A stretch of 35,061 bases of DNA from a virus, in the IMG/VR virus record IMGVR_UViG_3300025809_000056, positions 1-35,061 of that record, one strand, 5' to 3'. The number at the start of each line of letters is the position of its first letter. The first letter of the stretch is position 1. Of this stretch, positions 22,739 to 29,001 are shown piece after piece. The notes beneath the pieces are model-generated. The model made no database searches and had not been told where the DNA came from. It was given only the letters and a program-made list of their open reading frames with translations. A program made the translations under genes and the position numbers.

Positions 22739-23322
22739 TGTTTTAACACTGTTTCTCGTATTTTATTTATATCTGTTTTAACGAATGGAGAATACTTGTG
22801 TATCTTACGAGACAGCTCTGGCCATGCTATAGTTTCTGTTATGTCTTTATCAGCTTTCCTCATAAAGTTAGTTAGCTGATTGAGTAACACAACAGACTCG
22901 AGACATATGCTACCTTGCATATATTCCCTAACAATTGCTGGATGTTGTCCATCCTGTGAAACCAGTAGCTCGTCAAATGAATCATATGTACAACTTAATG
23001 TAGACATGTCGTTCTTAAAGACATATGATATAGAGTCATGACGCTTGACCAAACCATTATAATACTTCTCAGCATTATCGTCGAGCATGTCTCCAACATA
23101 ACTTACGTCATGTATAAAGTTTGATACCATAAACCTGCAAAGGTCTTGGCCATGCCGACGATGCAACTTATCGAAGAAGTACTTATCGCGACGTTTAAAG
23201 AAAGACTTAGAATTGACTCGAGTCTTAAAGTTAAACTTGATAGCGCAGTATTTATCGGTTTCGAAATGCAACTTAAGCGCATTATACATCGTGAAACAGT
23301 TAAACGCAGCTTCGCCAGCCAT
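22726..23322 (-). CDS. 59: Helicase loader gp59
   Basis: 198 residues (T4 gp59 has 217). gp59 loads the gp41 helicase onto gp32-coated forked DNA. The N-terminal domain shows the T4 pattern: MYNALKLHFETDKYCAIKFN (T4 LYLMIKQHMNGKYDVIKYNW) and KRRDKYFFDKLHRRHG (T4 KRRDKYFFQKLSEKYK), followed by FMVSNFIHDVSYVGDM. The C-terminal helical domain has SICLESVVLLNQLTNFM (T4 NIISFETFILLDSFLN). The ATG overlaps the end of the DsbA-like gene by one base, so translation is coupled. The early promoter of gp32 begins inside its 3' end. Confidence 0.93.
   Translation of the reverse strand: MAGEAAFNCFTMYNALKLHFETDKYCAIKFNFKTRVNSKSFFKRRDKYFFDKLHRRHGQDLCRFMVSNFIHDVSYVGDMLDDNAEKYYNGLVKRHDSISYVFKNDMSTLSCTYDSFDELLVSQDGQHPAIVREYMQGSICLESVVLLNQLTNFMRKADKDITETIAWPELSRKIHKYSPFVKTDINKIRETVLKQFTK
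22764..22771 (-). promoter_or_regulatory. Possible late promoter octamer inside gp59, upstream of gp32
   Basis: A perfect TATAAATA on the minus strand within the coding sequence of gp59 (codons for D-I-N-K), about 125 bases upstream of gp32. T4 gene 32 is also transcribed late from within the upstream region, so a role is plausible, but a chance match in AT-rich coding DNA cannot be excluded. Confidence 0.35.
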
Positions 23323-23579
23323 TACTTAAGGCAAGTCTCGTAGAGTGACTGTAGATCATCTGCATCTGTAGTTACTTCAACAAGATTCTGCTTATGGTAC
23401 GTATTAGCCAACCGCTTTAAATGCTTCTTATCGATTCCTACGTTATCGCTTAAGTCTTCAATAGCTTCTTTAATGAAGTCCTTTTCGGCATCAATACGAA
23501 GCATAGAGTTTGAGATTTCTGTCATTGCTGTTTTGATCTTTTGACGATCAGTTTCAGCTGATGGGATAATAATACTCAT
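23322..23579 (-). CDS. dsbA: DsbA-like dsDNA-binding protein (late transcription)
   Basis: 85 residues (T4 DsbA has 89). The C-terminal half, FIKEAIEDLSDNVGIDKKHL then KRLANTYHKQNLVEVTTDAD and LQSLYETCLK, follows the T4 DsbA pattern IKDIRIRAKDELGVDGKMFN, RLLALYHKDN, VELYDTVFSK. T4 DsbA binds late-promoter DNA and stimulates late transcription. The gene order DsbA-like, gp59, gp32 resembles T4 (dsbA-33-59-32), except that the gp33 gene here comes before dsbA rather than after. It should not be confused with the periplasmic disulfide oxidoreductase of the same name. Confidence 0.8.
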   Translation of the reverse strand: MSIIIPSAETDRQKIKTAMTEISNSMLRIDAEKDFIKEAIEDLSDNVGIDKKHLKRLANTYHKQNLVEVTTDADDLQSLYETCLK

Positions 23580-23591
23580 ATGTTGTTTCCT

Positions 23592-23849
23592 TTAGATTGG
23601 TAGTGTATTTCCACCAGTGTCATCCGTATTAATTAAACGGAGGGCACCAGCTTCGGCTTCAAGTTTAGCTGTAAGAGATTTACTCATAAGCTTTTTAATG
23701 TTGTCATAATCCATACCACGCTCTTCAATGATATGGGTTATAGCTTCAAGATACTTCATCCTCTTTTCAAGGACTAATTCTTCGACTAGAATACTAAATC
23801 GCTTCTTAGTCATAATCTTATGTTCTAGCACATTAGGTGGAGGTGTCAT
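23592..23849 (-). CDS. 33: Late transcription co-activator gp33
   Basis: 85 residues from the ATG at 23849, which shares one base with the TAA stop of the upstream gene (TAATG). An upstream in-frame ATG at 23879 would add ten residues but lies wholly inside the previous gene. The layout, RFSILVEELVLEKRMKYLEA ... LMSKSLTAKLEAEAGALRLI ... NTLPI, matches the gp33 pattern (helix, then KxKLExEAxxxN, then a terminal LPV/LPI). gp33 links the gp45 sliding clamp to RNA polymerase at TATAAATA late promoters, which are abundant to the left in this window. The C-terminal tail would bind the clamp. Confidence 0.8.
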   Translation of the reverse strand: MTPPPNVLEHKIMTKKRFSILVEELVLEKRMKYLEAITHIIEERGMDYDNIKKLMSKSLTAKLEAEAGALRLINTDDTGGNTLPI

Positions 23850-25021
23850 TATTGATCCATAACCCTTAATAAGATACAATCCTTATTGATTCTGTTATTA
23901 GGAACCTCAATCTTAGTAGTCAACTGATTAAACAGATTGTCTATTTGACGAGGGGTTTTCTTAAGAACCTCTGGTAAGAAGTCTTGAGGCTTTCGCAGTT
24001 TAGTAGCTCTGCTTAGTTTCTCATCGACATTCTTAAGCGTTGATCCAGATACTTCGAAACCTTTAGCATTATCAGACACATATTCGAATATCTTACGTTG
24101 TTTGACATTATAGACATACAAACGCATTGCAGTTGGAATCTGTATAGGATTAATAGAAGCTAGCTTTGAATCAGCGTCACTTGGTAAGTATTTAAGTTTA
24201 GCTACTTGTTTATCAGATGCTTTAGCTTTAGAAGCTCGTGGCTTACGAACTGCCTTACTTGCGAGTTGTGCTTTTTCAACATCAGCTAAGATTTCGTCAA
24301 GTTGTGATACTGCCTTCTTGAGATTACTTCGCTTTATATGACTATATGCATCTACAATATCTTCGTCTTTCTTATCGTAGGCATCTTGCATTTCAACTCG
24401 CAGGGTTAATACTCGATCAGCAAACATTTTAACGCCAGCACCCTTAATATCATTATTCTTTAATGACTTAAATGCATCGAACTGCGTGCTAAAATTATTA
24501 GCGTGCCAGCCTTCAACAACCATCTCATCAAACTCACTATATACTGTTTCCATCATCTTAACAAACATTCTATATTGAGGAGATACTGTTTTCTTTTCTG
24601 GCTGGCCATCATCTTCAGTAATTTCTTCTACTACAAGCTTACCTTGTTCGACTAAAGCCTGAATTCCAGTTGATATACGAGTTAATTCAGCATCACGATA
24701 AACAAAACCAGTAAACGATACAGCTACTAATTTTGATATAGGAAGACATGCATTATCTGGTACCTTCTTAAGACTCTTAAGATCGTCTTTGGAAAGCTTT
24801 AATACATCCTTAGCGTATGACTGTACATATTTTGCAAAGTCTTTTGGCTTATTAGCATAGTTAAACCAATTTGCTCCTGATGCCCACGCGTTCCAATAAC
24901 CAGCGTCATCAGCTGGAGTAGTGGAAGCATCGAAGACTGGCATCTTGCCTAAATATATACCATCAATAGAGCCGCGATTGGATCTACCTTTAGCTCGTTT
25001 CTTATCTAATTCTACCGACAT
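23849..25021 (-). CDS. Conserved protein of unknown function in the gp33-dsbA-59-32 cluster
   Basis: 390 residues, lysine-rich and soluble. The N-terminal part (about 1-100) has RAKGRSNRGSIDGIYLGKMP and LVAVSFTGFVYRD. The middle is helical with a highly basic linker (SKAVRKPRASKAKASDKQVA, about 255-275). The C-terminal part has LASINPIQIPTAMRLYVYNV (about 288-307) then KQRKIFEYVS and FEVSGSTLKNVDEKLSRATK. I recall homologues of this layout in many marine T4-like phages with no known function. The cluster and the AT-hook-like basic linker suggest DNA binding, but that is inference. It heads an operon, with its own early promoter about 30 bases upstream, that continues through gp33, DsbA-like and gp59. 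Confidence 0.85.
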   Translation of the reverse strand: MSVELDKKRAKGRSNRGSIDGIYLGKMPVFDASTTPADDAGYWNAWASGANWFNYANKPKDFAKYVQSYAKDVLKLSKDDLKSLKKVPDNACLPISKLVAVSFTGFVYRDAELTRISTGIQALVEQGKLVVEEITEDDGQPEKKTVSPQYRMFVKMMETVYSEFDEMVVEGWHANNFSTQFDAFKSLKNNDIKGAGVKMFADRVLTLRVEMQDAYDKKDEDIVDAYSHIKRSNLKKAVSQLDEILADVEKAQLASKAVRKPRASKAKASDKQVAKLKYLPSDADSKLASINPIQIPTAMRLYVYNVKQRKIFEYVSDNAKGFEVSGSTLKNVDEKLSRATKLRKPQDFLPEVLKKTPRQIDNLFNQLTTKIEVPNNRINKDCILLRVMDQ

Positions 25022-25050
25022 TGGTATTCCTCATTTGATTTAATATGGTA

Positions 25051-25080
25051 ATTATAACATAACGGTAAGCAAAAGTAAAC
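25051..25080 (-). promoter_or_regulatory. Early promoter for the 390-residue gene, gp33, dsbA and gp59
   Basis: Minus-strand GTTTAC (25080-25075) and TATAAT (25056-25051), 18 bases apart, in the 79-base gap before the start at 25021. Upstream of the -35 box is an AT-rich tract (TTAAATTAACA), possibly an UP element. Confidence 0.82.
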
Positions 25081-25100
25081 TGTTAATTTAAACAATTCAT

Positions 25101-25409
25101 TTAGCTCCTACCGATATGTTGAATGTCGTCATTTGGAACCACTTGGTAACAGCCTTTATTATATGCAATCGATACAGTATAGTTCTTACTGACCTCTTGC
25201 TTATATGATTCATCAACTGTAGTCTGTATTGGTGAGCCGAGCGGTGCTGACTTATACTCAGGTTGTCCATCGTAGAGTGGGTTATCTTGCTTAGGTTTAA
25301 GTTCAACAAAGGGTGGCTTATATGGTTTACATTTATTCAGAGCTTTGCTTTTACGTTTACGACCAGTATGATCATACCTAAGAGAACCGACAGTAGAACC
25401 TTTCATCAT
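25101..25409 (-). CDS. Conserved small basic protein, unknown function
   Basis: 102 residues. The protein begins MMKGSTVGSLRYDHTGRKRK and has a Pro-rich centre (YKPPFVELKPKQDNPLYDGQ), then SYKQEVSKNYTVSIAYNKGC and YQVVPNDDIQHIGRS at the end. The N- and C-terminal motifs are ones I recall from small proteins conserved among marine T4-like phages, without a known role. The start ATG overlaps the stop of the preceding 49-residue gene (ATGA), so it is the last gene of the five-gene operon read from the promoter at 26243-26271. Confidence 0.82.
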   Translation of the reverse strand: MMKGSTVGSLRYDHTGRKRKSKALNKCKPYKPPFVELKPKQDNPLYDGQPEYKSAPLGSPIQTTVDESYKQEVSKNYTVSIAYNKGCYQVVPNDDIQHIGRS

Positions 25410-25555
25410 TTACTCGCTAATATGTATAGACCAATGTTGGCAAATGAATAACCAAAATATGTTAGTAGCATGGGTAGGTTGCCAAACTTATACCATTGCT
25501 CTAACCCAATATACAGGTAAATGACACCAGTAAATGCTATTAACCATGCGCTCAT
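25406..25555 (-). CDS. Small membrane protein (49 residues)
   Basis: The frame from ATG at 25555 to TGA at 25406 encodes 49 residues with two hydrophobic helices: AWLIAFTGVIYLYIGL (3-18) and LLTYFGYSFANIGLYILA (about 30-47), joined by a short polar turn (EQWYKFGNLP). Both ends overlap the neighbouring genes by ATGA, which is strong evidence of coupled translation and of a real gene. No function can be assigned; it is probably an inner-membrane protein. Confidence 0.8.
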   Translation of the reverse strand: MSAWLIAFTGVIYLYIGLEQWYKFGNLPMLLTYFGYSFANIGLYILASK

Positions 25556-25839
25556 CTGAAATCCTCGCTGCCGGTATCGGTAGCCTTATAGTTGTCATAG
25601 ATATCAGTGCTCTCACGAACATAACGATCTACGTCTTTATAGAACATATTTTCTTCTGAAAATGCATCAATGTCTTTTGCGGTCTGAGTCGCTTCGCAGT
25701 TTTGAGCAATCTTCATTAGACGACGAGTTTCTTTTAGAGCAGCTTTGACTTGACGCTGTTCTTCTCGCATAATGCGCTTATGTGTCTTTTTAATCAACTT
25801 CAATCGAGCTTGTTTTGCTGCTTTAGTCATAATAGTCAT
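25552..25839 (-). CDS. Small charged helical protein, unknown function
   Basis: 95 residues. The first ~45 residues are a very basic helix (AKQARLKLIKKTHKRIMREE then QRQVKAALKETRRLMKIA). The C-terminal half is acidic (VDRYVRESTDIYDN). The start at 25839 shares one base with the stop of the preceding gene (TAATG); a second ATG three codons on is an alternative. I do not recognise the family. The basic helix could bind nucleic acid, but nothing else supports that. Confidence 0.78.
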   Translation of the reverse strand: MTIMTKAAKQARLKLIKKTHKRIMREEQRQVKAALKETRRLMKIAQNCEATQTAKDIDAFSEENMFYKDVDRYVRESTDIYDNYKATDTGSEDFR

Positions 25840-25997
25840 TATTTGTCATCCTCATCGAATTCATTGATTTTTGAATTAATTAAAAATAAGCCAGATAGAG
25901 CTACGAGGAGTCCAGCTAACATAGTAATATTTGACTCATTCTCTATTAGAGGAAACGAGCTGATTAACATTGCAGTACCAAGAATTACTCTAATCAT
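25839..25997 (-). CDS. Small membrane protein (52 residues)
   Basis: ATG at 25997 to TAA at 25839 encodes 52 residues with two hydrophobic stretches: MIRVILGTAMLISSFPLI (1-18) and ITMLAGLLVALSGLFLI (24-40), then a charged tail (KINEFDEDDK). The start overlaps the preceding gene by eight bases and the stop overlaps the next start by one. Probably a small inner-membrane protein; the acidic tail faces the cytoplasm if it forms a hairpin. Function unknown. Confidence 0.78.
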   Translation of the reverse strand: MIRVILGTAMLISSFPLIENESNITMLAGLLVALSGLFLINSKINEFDEDDK

Positions 25998-26205
25998 TAT
26001 TCACCTCAATAGTAACTTTATAAGTCGTACCATTACGATCCATTACTTGAATAGTTCTTTTTGACGAGAGATACTGACCTTCGCTATTTAGATCTAAACG
26101 AGGGTTAGTTGAATCTTCGATATGAGTAGACATCTTAGTTGAATCTTCAATAAGAGTCTTTGATATGACTGCTGCTATGTAATCACAATATTCTAAATTT
26201 ACCAT
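25990..26205 (-). CDS. Small protein of unknown function, first gene of a five-gene operon
   Basis: 71 residues from the ATG at 26205. This start is chosen over 26223 because a TTAGAGAA ribosome-binding sequence lies eight to nine bases upstream, in the same leader pattern used by other early genes here. The sequence begins MVNLEYCDYIAAVISKTLIE and ends QVMDRNGTTYKVTIEVNND, a small beta hairpin. There is an internal duplication of the kind (I)EDSTK...HIEDSTN, about eight residues apart. No family recognised. Confidence 0.72.
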   Translation of the reverse strand: MVNLEYCDYIAAVISKTLIEDSTKMSTHIEDSTNPRLDLNSEGQYLSSKRTIQVMDRNGTTYKVTIEVNND

Positions 26206-26240
26206 AATATGTTCTCTAATCAATTTATTAATTTATAAGT

Positions 26241-26276
26241 GTATTATACACTACTGGTCGAGAAAGTAAACGTTTA
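26241..26276. repeat. Promoter repeat, copy 1 (other copy 30427-30462)
   Basis: 36 bases, matching 30427-30462 at all but two adjacent positions (AA versus TT next to the -35 box). The repeat covers both promoter boxes and the whole spacer, including CTCGACCAGTAGTG, which is not needed for a promoter as such. Shared spacer sequence suggests duplication or a bound regulator. Confidence 0.8.
26243..26271 (-). promoter_or_regulatory. Early promoter for the five-gene small-protein operon
   Basis: Minus-strand GTTTAC (26271-26266) and TATAAT (26248-26243), 17 bases apart. The whole segment 26241-26276 is 34/36 identical to the promoter at 30427-30462. The leader contains ATTGATTAGAGA before the start codon. 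Confidence 0.85.
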
Positions 26277-26318
26277 TTTTCACAAATGTGAATTATTTAC
26301 ATTCCGACCAGATATTGA

Positions 26319-26840
26319 TTAGAAGTTGAAGCCTACGCCTACTCCAGCATTTTCTGCAGTATCAAAGGTAATCGTTACAGTTGCTGATTCATATCGTGCA
26401 CCTAGCGCCACCGCAGCCTCGCCGTTGTAGTAACCAACAGCTCCTCTGAATCCATTAGTACCTCGAATCGCATTGGATGCTGCTATTGAAGCGGCAGTAC
26501 CAGCATTGAAGAGTTTTTCTTGTTTGTTAACTAATGATTCGAAGTCTGATTCGACTTGAGCAATAGTAGAATCAAACATAGATTGCTGAGCATCGACTTG
26601 AGCCTGGAAGTCAGACGACAGTTGATCAATTCGAAGATCGAGTCGATCGATGTTTAGGAAGGTTATGTATTGAAGTTGGCTTCGAGTTTGACCTATCACA
26701 TTGAATAACATTAACACATTGTTACCATCATCAATATTAAGCTTGTCGTGCAAGTCTTGTAGGTCTTGGTCCCATGGATCAGCAGCCAATACTGACGAAG
26801 ATAGTGTTAGAATAGATAGTGCTAATATTGTCTTTTTCAT
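26319..26840 (-). CDS. Exported protein with YadA-like outer-membrane anchor
   Basis: 173 residues. A Sec signal peptide is clear (MKKTILALSILTLSSSVLA, cleavage near 19/20). Residues 25-110 are helical, with heptad-like hydrophobics (RLDLRIDQLSSDFQAQVDAQ then STIAQVESDFESLVNKQEKL) consistent with a coiled coil. Residues 111-173 have the layout of a trimeric-autotransporter (YadA) anchor: a linker helix AGTAASIAASNAI, then four beta strands, including FRGAVGYYNG, EAAVALGARY, ATVTITFD and a final GVGVGFNF ending in Phe, as outer-membrane barrels do. Known YadA anchors end in a similar G-x-GVGYxW/F. There is no head or passenger domain. It is a single-gene unit under its own early promoter. Possible roles are superinfection exclusion or changing the host surface; both are inference. 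Confidence 0.85.
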   Translation of the reverse strand: MKKTILALSILTLSSSVLAADPWDQDLQDLHDKLNIDDGNNVLMLFNVIGQTRSQLQYITFLNIDRLDLRIDQLSSDFQAQVDAQQSMFDSTIAQVESDFESLVNKQEKLFNAGTAASIAASNAIRGTNGFRGAVGYYNGEAAVALGARYESATVTITFDTAENAGVGVGFNF

Positions 26841-26870
26841 AATATAGTCTCTAATTGATTTTATATACTA

Positions 26871-26899
26871 ATTATATACCATCTGACGAGAAAGTAAAC
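26871..26899 (-). promoter_or_regulatory. Early promoter for the YadA-like gene
   Basis: Minus-strand GTTTAC (26899-26894) and TATAAT (26876-26871), 17 bases apart, with TTTCTCG after the -35 box as in two other promoters here. The leader carries CAATTAGAGA before the ATG. Confidence 0.83.
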
Positions 26900-26937
26900 T
26901 AATTTCTTAGATTATTTTAGTAACTATTTCACATTTC

Positions 26938-28236
26938 TTATAACTTTTCGTTCTTATCGAATCCTCTAAAGGTTTTGAACCGAGGGAATCGAAGAGAGTA
27001 ATGATCAGAGTTCTCACCAATAGTAATCGCATCAGCTCTTATCTCGACGACCTGACCCATTGCCTTACCCTTATCATCCCATATTGATCGTCTCATGCTA
27101 TCAGTTAAACCTGATCCAACACTAACGCTGATGAACTTACCATCATCTGAACCCTGACATTGTATCGCTCCAAGATTACCCTTGTATTTACCAGTGCCTT
27201 CTTCTAGATCAATAATATGTAATGATACCTCAATAAAGGGTTTAGCTTTCAACCAGTTGTACGACCGTTTACACTCATACAGTCCACCGATAGGTTTAAT
27301 CATTAGTCCTTCATAACCCTTTTCTAAGGCCACCCGATTCATTTCAGTGTACTCAGCTTGACCTTCTTCGGTATCTAAGTTGATAATACACCAATCAACT
27401 GGTACTAAACAGCTAGTTTTTGTGAAGTCATCTAATTGTTTCTTTCGCTGTACTTGGTCTAGTTTAGATTTTCCAGATTTAAACTCTTCTAATGTGATCA
27501 TATCAAATATTGCCAGATATGCATCGTCAGTCTGAACGTCTTTCTTTCGATTAAGCTGCTTCATTAGAGCCTGAAAGTCACCACTCATTACTTCACCATC
27601 AATAACAACTGCTTCATCAGAAGAACCAACATAGTCTTCTATTGCTCTGTTTATATGAGGGAAGTTACTAAGTACCTTACCATTACGAGAATGTAAAACA
27701 CATTTGCCATCTTGATGAATAGCAATTACGCGAACACCGTCATACTTATATTCTATGACGCATTCTCCAACCATCTTCTTCTCATGTTTAGCTCCATCGT
27801 TAGCAAGCATGCACGTAAAGGTAGGAACTCTAAACTTAATTTTAGATCTCTTAGCTACATTATTAACTGTCTTTTCACTAACACCACATCGAAGATCCTT
27901 TAATAGAATACGACGATACCAGTTGTTCCATTGATCAGATGTTGCTTGACATATAAGACTATCAATAGTATCAATTGCATTGTTTCCAGTTAAGGAGCGA
28001 TCGATTAACGAATGAGCAACCTCTAGGAAGACATTCCACGAAAGGCCACTGCCGTCACTATCTGAGGCTTTAACACTCTTATCACTTACCCCGAATGTAA
28101 CTAATGGATCTAAAGCTAAACACATTGCTTCCTGAAAGATCTCATCCTCGATATATTTAGCTAGTACCTCTTCTTTAAACAAACGGCTATTATTAGATTC
28201 TAACTCAACTACAACTGAAGCGTAATCCAAACTCAT
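26938..28236 (-). CDS. 30: ATP-dependent DNA ligase gp30
   Basis: 432 residues (T4 ligase has 487). It seals nicks during replication and repair. The nucleotidyltransferase motifs are in order: motif I EYKYDGVR with the adenylated lysine K164, motif Ia/III region HSRNGKVLSNFPHI and VVIDGEVMSGDFQ, motif IIIa LAIFDMIT, motif IV EGLMIKP and motif V NWLKAKPF. An N-terminal helical domain (1-140) precedes them, as in T4 ligase, and a C-terminal OB fold (about 345-432) follows. The ATG overlaps the stop of the preceding small gene by ATGA. The ligase is the last gene of the operon read from the promoter at 28719-28748. Confidence 0.95.
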   Translation of the reverse strand: MSLDYASVVVELESNNSRLFKEEVLAKYIEDEIFQEAMCLALDPLVTFGVSDKSVKASDSDGSGLSWNVFLEVAHSLIDRSLTGNNAIDTIDSLICQATSDQWNNWYRRILLKDLRCGVSEKTVNNVAKRSKIKFRVPTFTCMLANDGAKHEKKMVGECVIEYKYDGVRVIAIHQDGKCVLHSRNGKVLSNFPHINRAIEDYVGSSDEAVVIDGEVMSGDFQALMKQLNRKKDVQTDDAYLAIFDMITLEEFKSGKSKLDQVQRKKQLDDFTKTSCLVPVDWCIINLDTEEGQAEYTEMNRVALEKGYEGLMIKPIGGLYECKRSYNWLKAKPFIEVSLHIIDLEEGTGKYKGNLGAIQCQGSDDGKFISVSVGSGLTDSMRRSIWDDKGKAMGQVVEIRADAITIGENSDHYSLRFPRFKTFRGFDKNEKL

Positions 28237-28376
28237 TTCTTATCCTTGTTTTTAGTCTTATCATTATCTTCAGTCTTCTTTTTCTTACCGAATATAGCAT
28301 CAAAGTTGTCATTATACGATTGTTTATCAGTGGGCCTAACACTAGACCCCTTTCCACCATGCCATTGCTTAGTCAT
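28233..28376 (-). CDS. Small conserved basic protein
   Basis: 47 residues from the ATG at 28376, chosen over an upstream ATG at 28448 because it follows the stop of the previous gene by one base, has AAAAAGG seven bases before it, and begins with the recognisable MTKQWHGGKGSSVRPTDKQS. The motif GGKGSxxRPTDxxxYxxNxxxIFGKK is one I recall from small proteins of many T4-like marine phages with no known function. The C-terminus is a run of Lys/Asp. Its stop overlaps the ligase start. Confidence 0.8.
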   Translation of the reverse strand: MTKQWHGGKGSSVRPTDKQSYNDNFDAIFGKKKKTEDNDKTKNKDKK

Positions 28377-28377
28377 A

Positions 28378-28683
28378 TTATGCCTTTTTAGAAGATTTGC
28401 GGGCGTTACCATGTTTGGCATTTGCATATTTTGCCATTTTGCTACCATAACCTTTTAATGCTTTTTCCATTCGAGGGCGATCTAGATTTGGTTGAGCTTC
28501 GATTACCTTTCTTACTGCTCTTAGCTCAGCTTGTCGTGAAGGAGTTTGAGAGAATTTAAGCTTTTCTACTACGATCTCATATAGAGATACTAGTTCTATT
28601 GGACCAAGACCCTTTATAAGATCTTTAGCTTCAGAGTTATAATCTCTATTTGGATTTACTTCGTCTTTTTTAAACTTTGACAT
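28378..28683 (-). CDS. Small basic protein, unknown function
   Basis: 101 residues. An N-terminal polar stretch is followed by two helices (AKDLIKGLGPIELVSLYEIV then EKLKFSQTPSRQAELRAVRK) and a basic tail (GYGSKMAKYANAKHGNARKS). No family recognised. First gene of the ligase operon: promoter at 28719-28748, GGAG-containing leader. The lysine/arginine-rich tail is compatible with nucleic-acid binding. Confidence 0.8.
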   Translation of the reverse strand: MSKFKKDEVNPNRDYNSEAKDLIKGLGPIELVSLYEIVVEKLKFSQTPSRQAELRAVRKVIEAQPNLDRPRMEKALKGYGSKMAKYANAKHGNARKSSKKA

Positions 28684-28718
28684 ATAGGTGTTGCTCCACT
28701 CGATTAAATAATAAGATA

Positions 28719-28748
28719 ATTATAACACATAAATATCACTTTGTAAAC
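28719..28748 (-). promoter_or_regulatory. Early promoter for the ligase operon
   Basis: Minus-strand GTTTAC (28748-28743) and TATAAT (28724-28719), 18 bases apart. The start of the spacer, AAAGTGAT, is shared with the gp32 promoter at 22709-22738. Upstream is GGTTAATATTTACA, a tract that recurs before the promoter at 29468-29497. Confidence 0.83.
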
Positions 28749-28756
28749 TGTAAATA

Positions 28757-28987
28757 TTAACCAAATTCGCGTAGTACCCAGTCTTCGGCCATATCTGTAA
28801 CTTGTTGGATTGTCTTCTCGTTAGAGTCATATAGCACATCAGCAGAGAAAACCCAACCTTTACCGTGAGCTGAACCTCTCCACTTACGATAACCTATATT
28901 ATTTTTGTTTGTTTTAAATACTTCAGCCTTGCGAGTTCCATCATCTGAATATAGTGTTTTGATTTTAGCGTTTGCAAGATACATCAT
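28757..28987 (-). CDS. Small protein of unknown function
   Basis: 76 residues starting ATGATG at 28987, with AGGAAAT as ribosome-binding sequence. The N-terminal part is beta-rich with many lysines (IKTLYSDDGTRKAEVFKTNK and KWRGSAHGKGWVFSADVLYD). The C-terminus is a helix (QQVTDMAEDWVLREFG). No family recognised. It lies 15 bases after the metallopeptidase gene in the same operon. Confidence 0.78.
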   Translation of the reverse strand: MMYLANAKIKTLYSDDGTRKAEVFKTNKNNIGYRKWRGSAHGKGWVFSADVLYDSNEKTIQQVTDMAEDWVLREFG

Positions 28988-29001
28988 ATAATATTTCCTA
29001 T

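Noticed and set aside
23245-23256. TATTTATC, a near match to a late promoter on the minus strand
   Set aside because: One mismatch in the octamer (GATAAATA), inside gp59, and no gene start nearby that needs it.
25097-25309. Minus-strand frame of 70 codons overlapping the 102-residue gene
   Set aside because: Almost wholly inside the other gene in another frame; the 102-residue frame has the conserved-looking motifs and the coupled start.
28246-28458. Plus-strand frame of 70 codons, Phe/Leu-rich, looking like a membrane protein
   Set aside because: It is the complement of a Lys-rich gene, which produces hydrophobic antisense frames; no promoter or ribosome-binding site.
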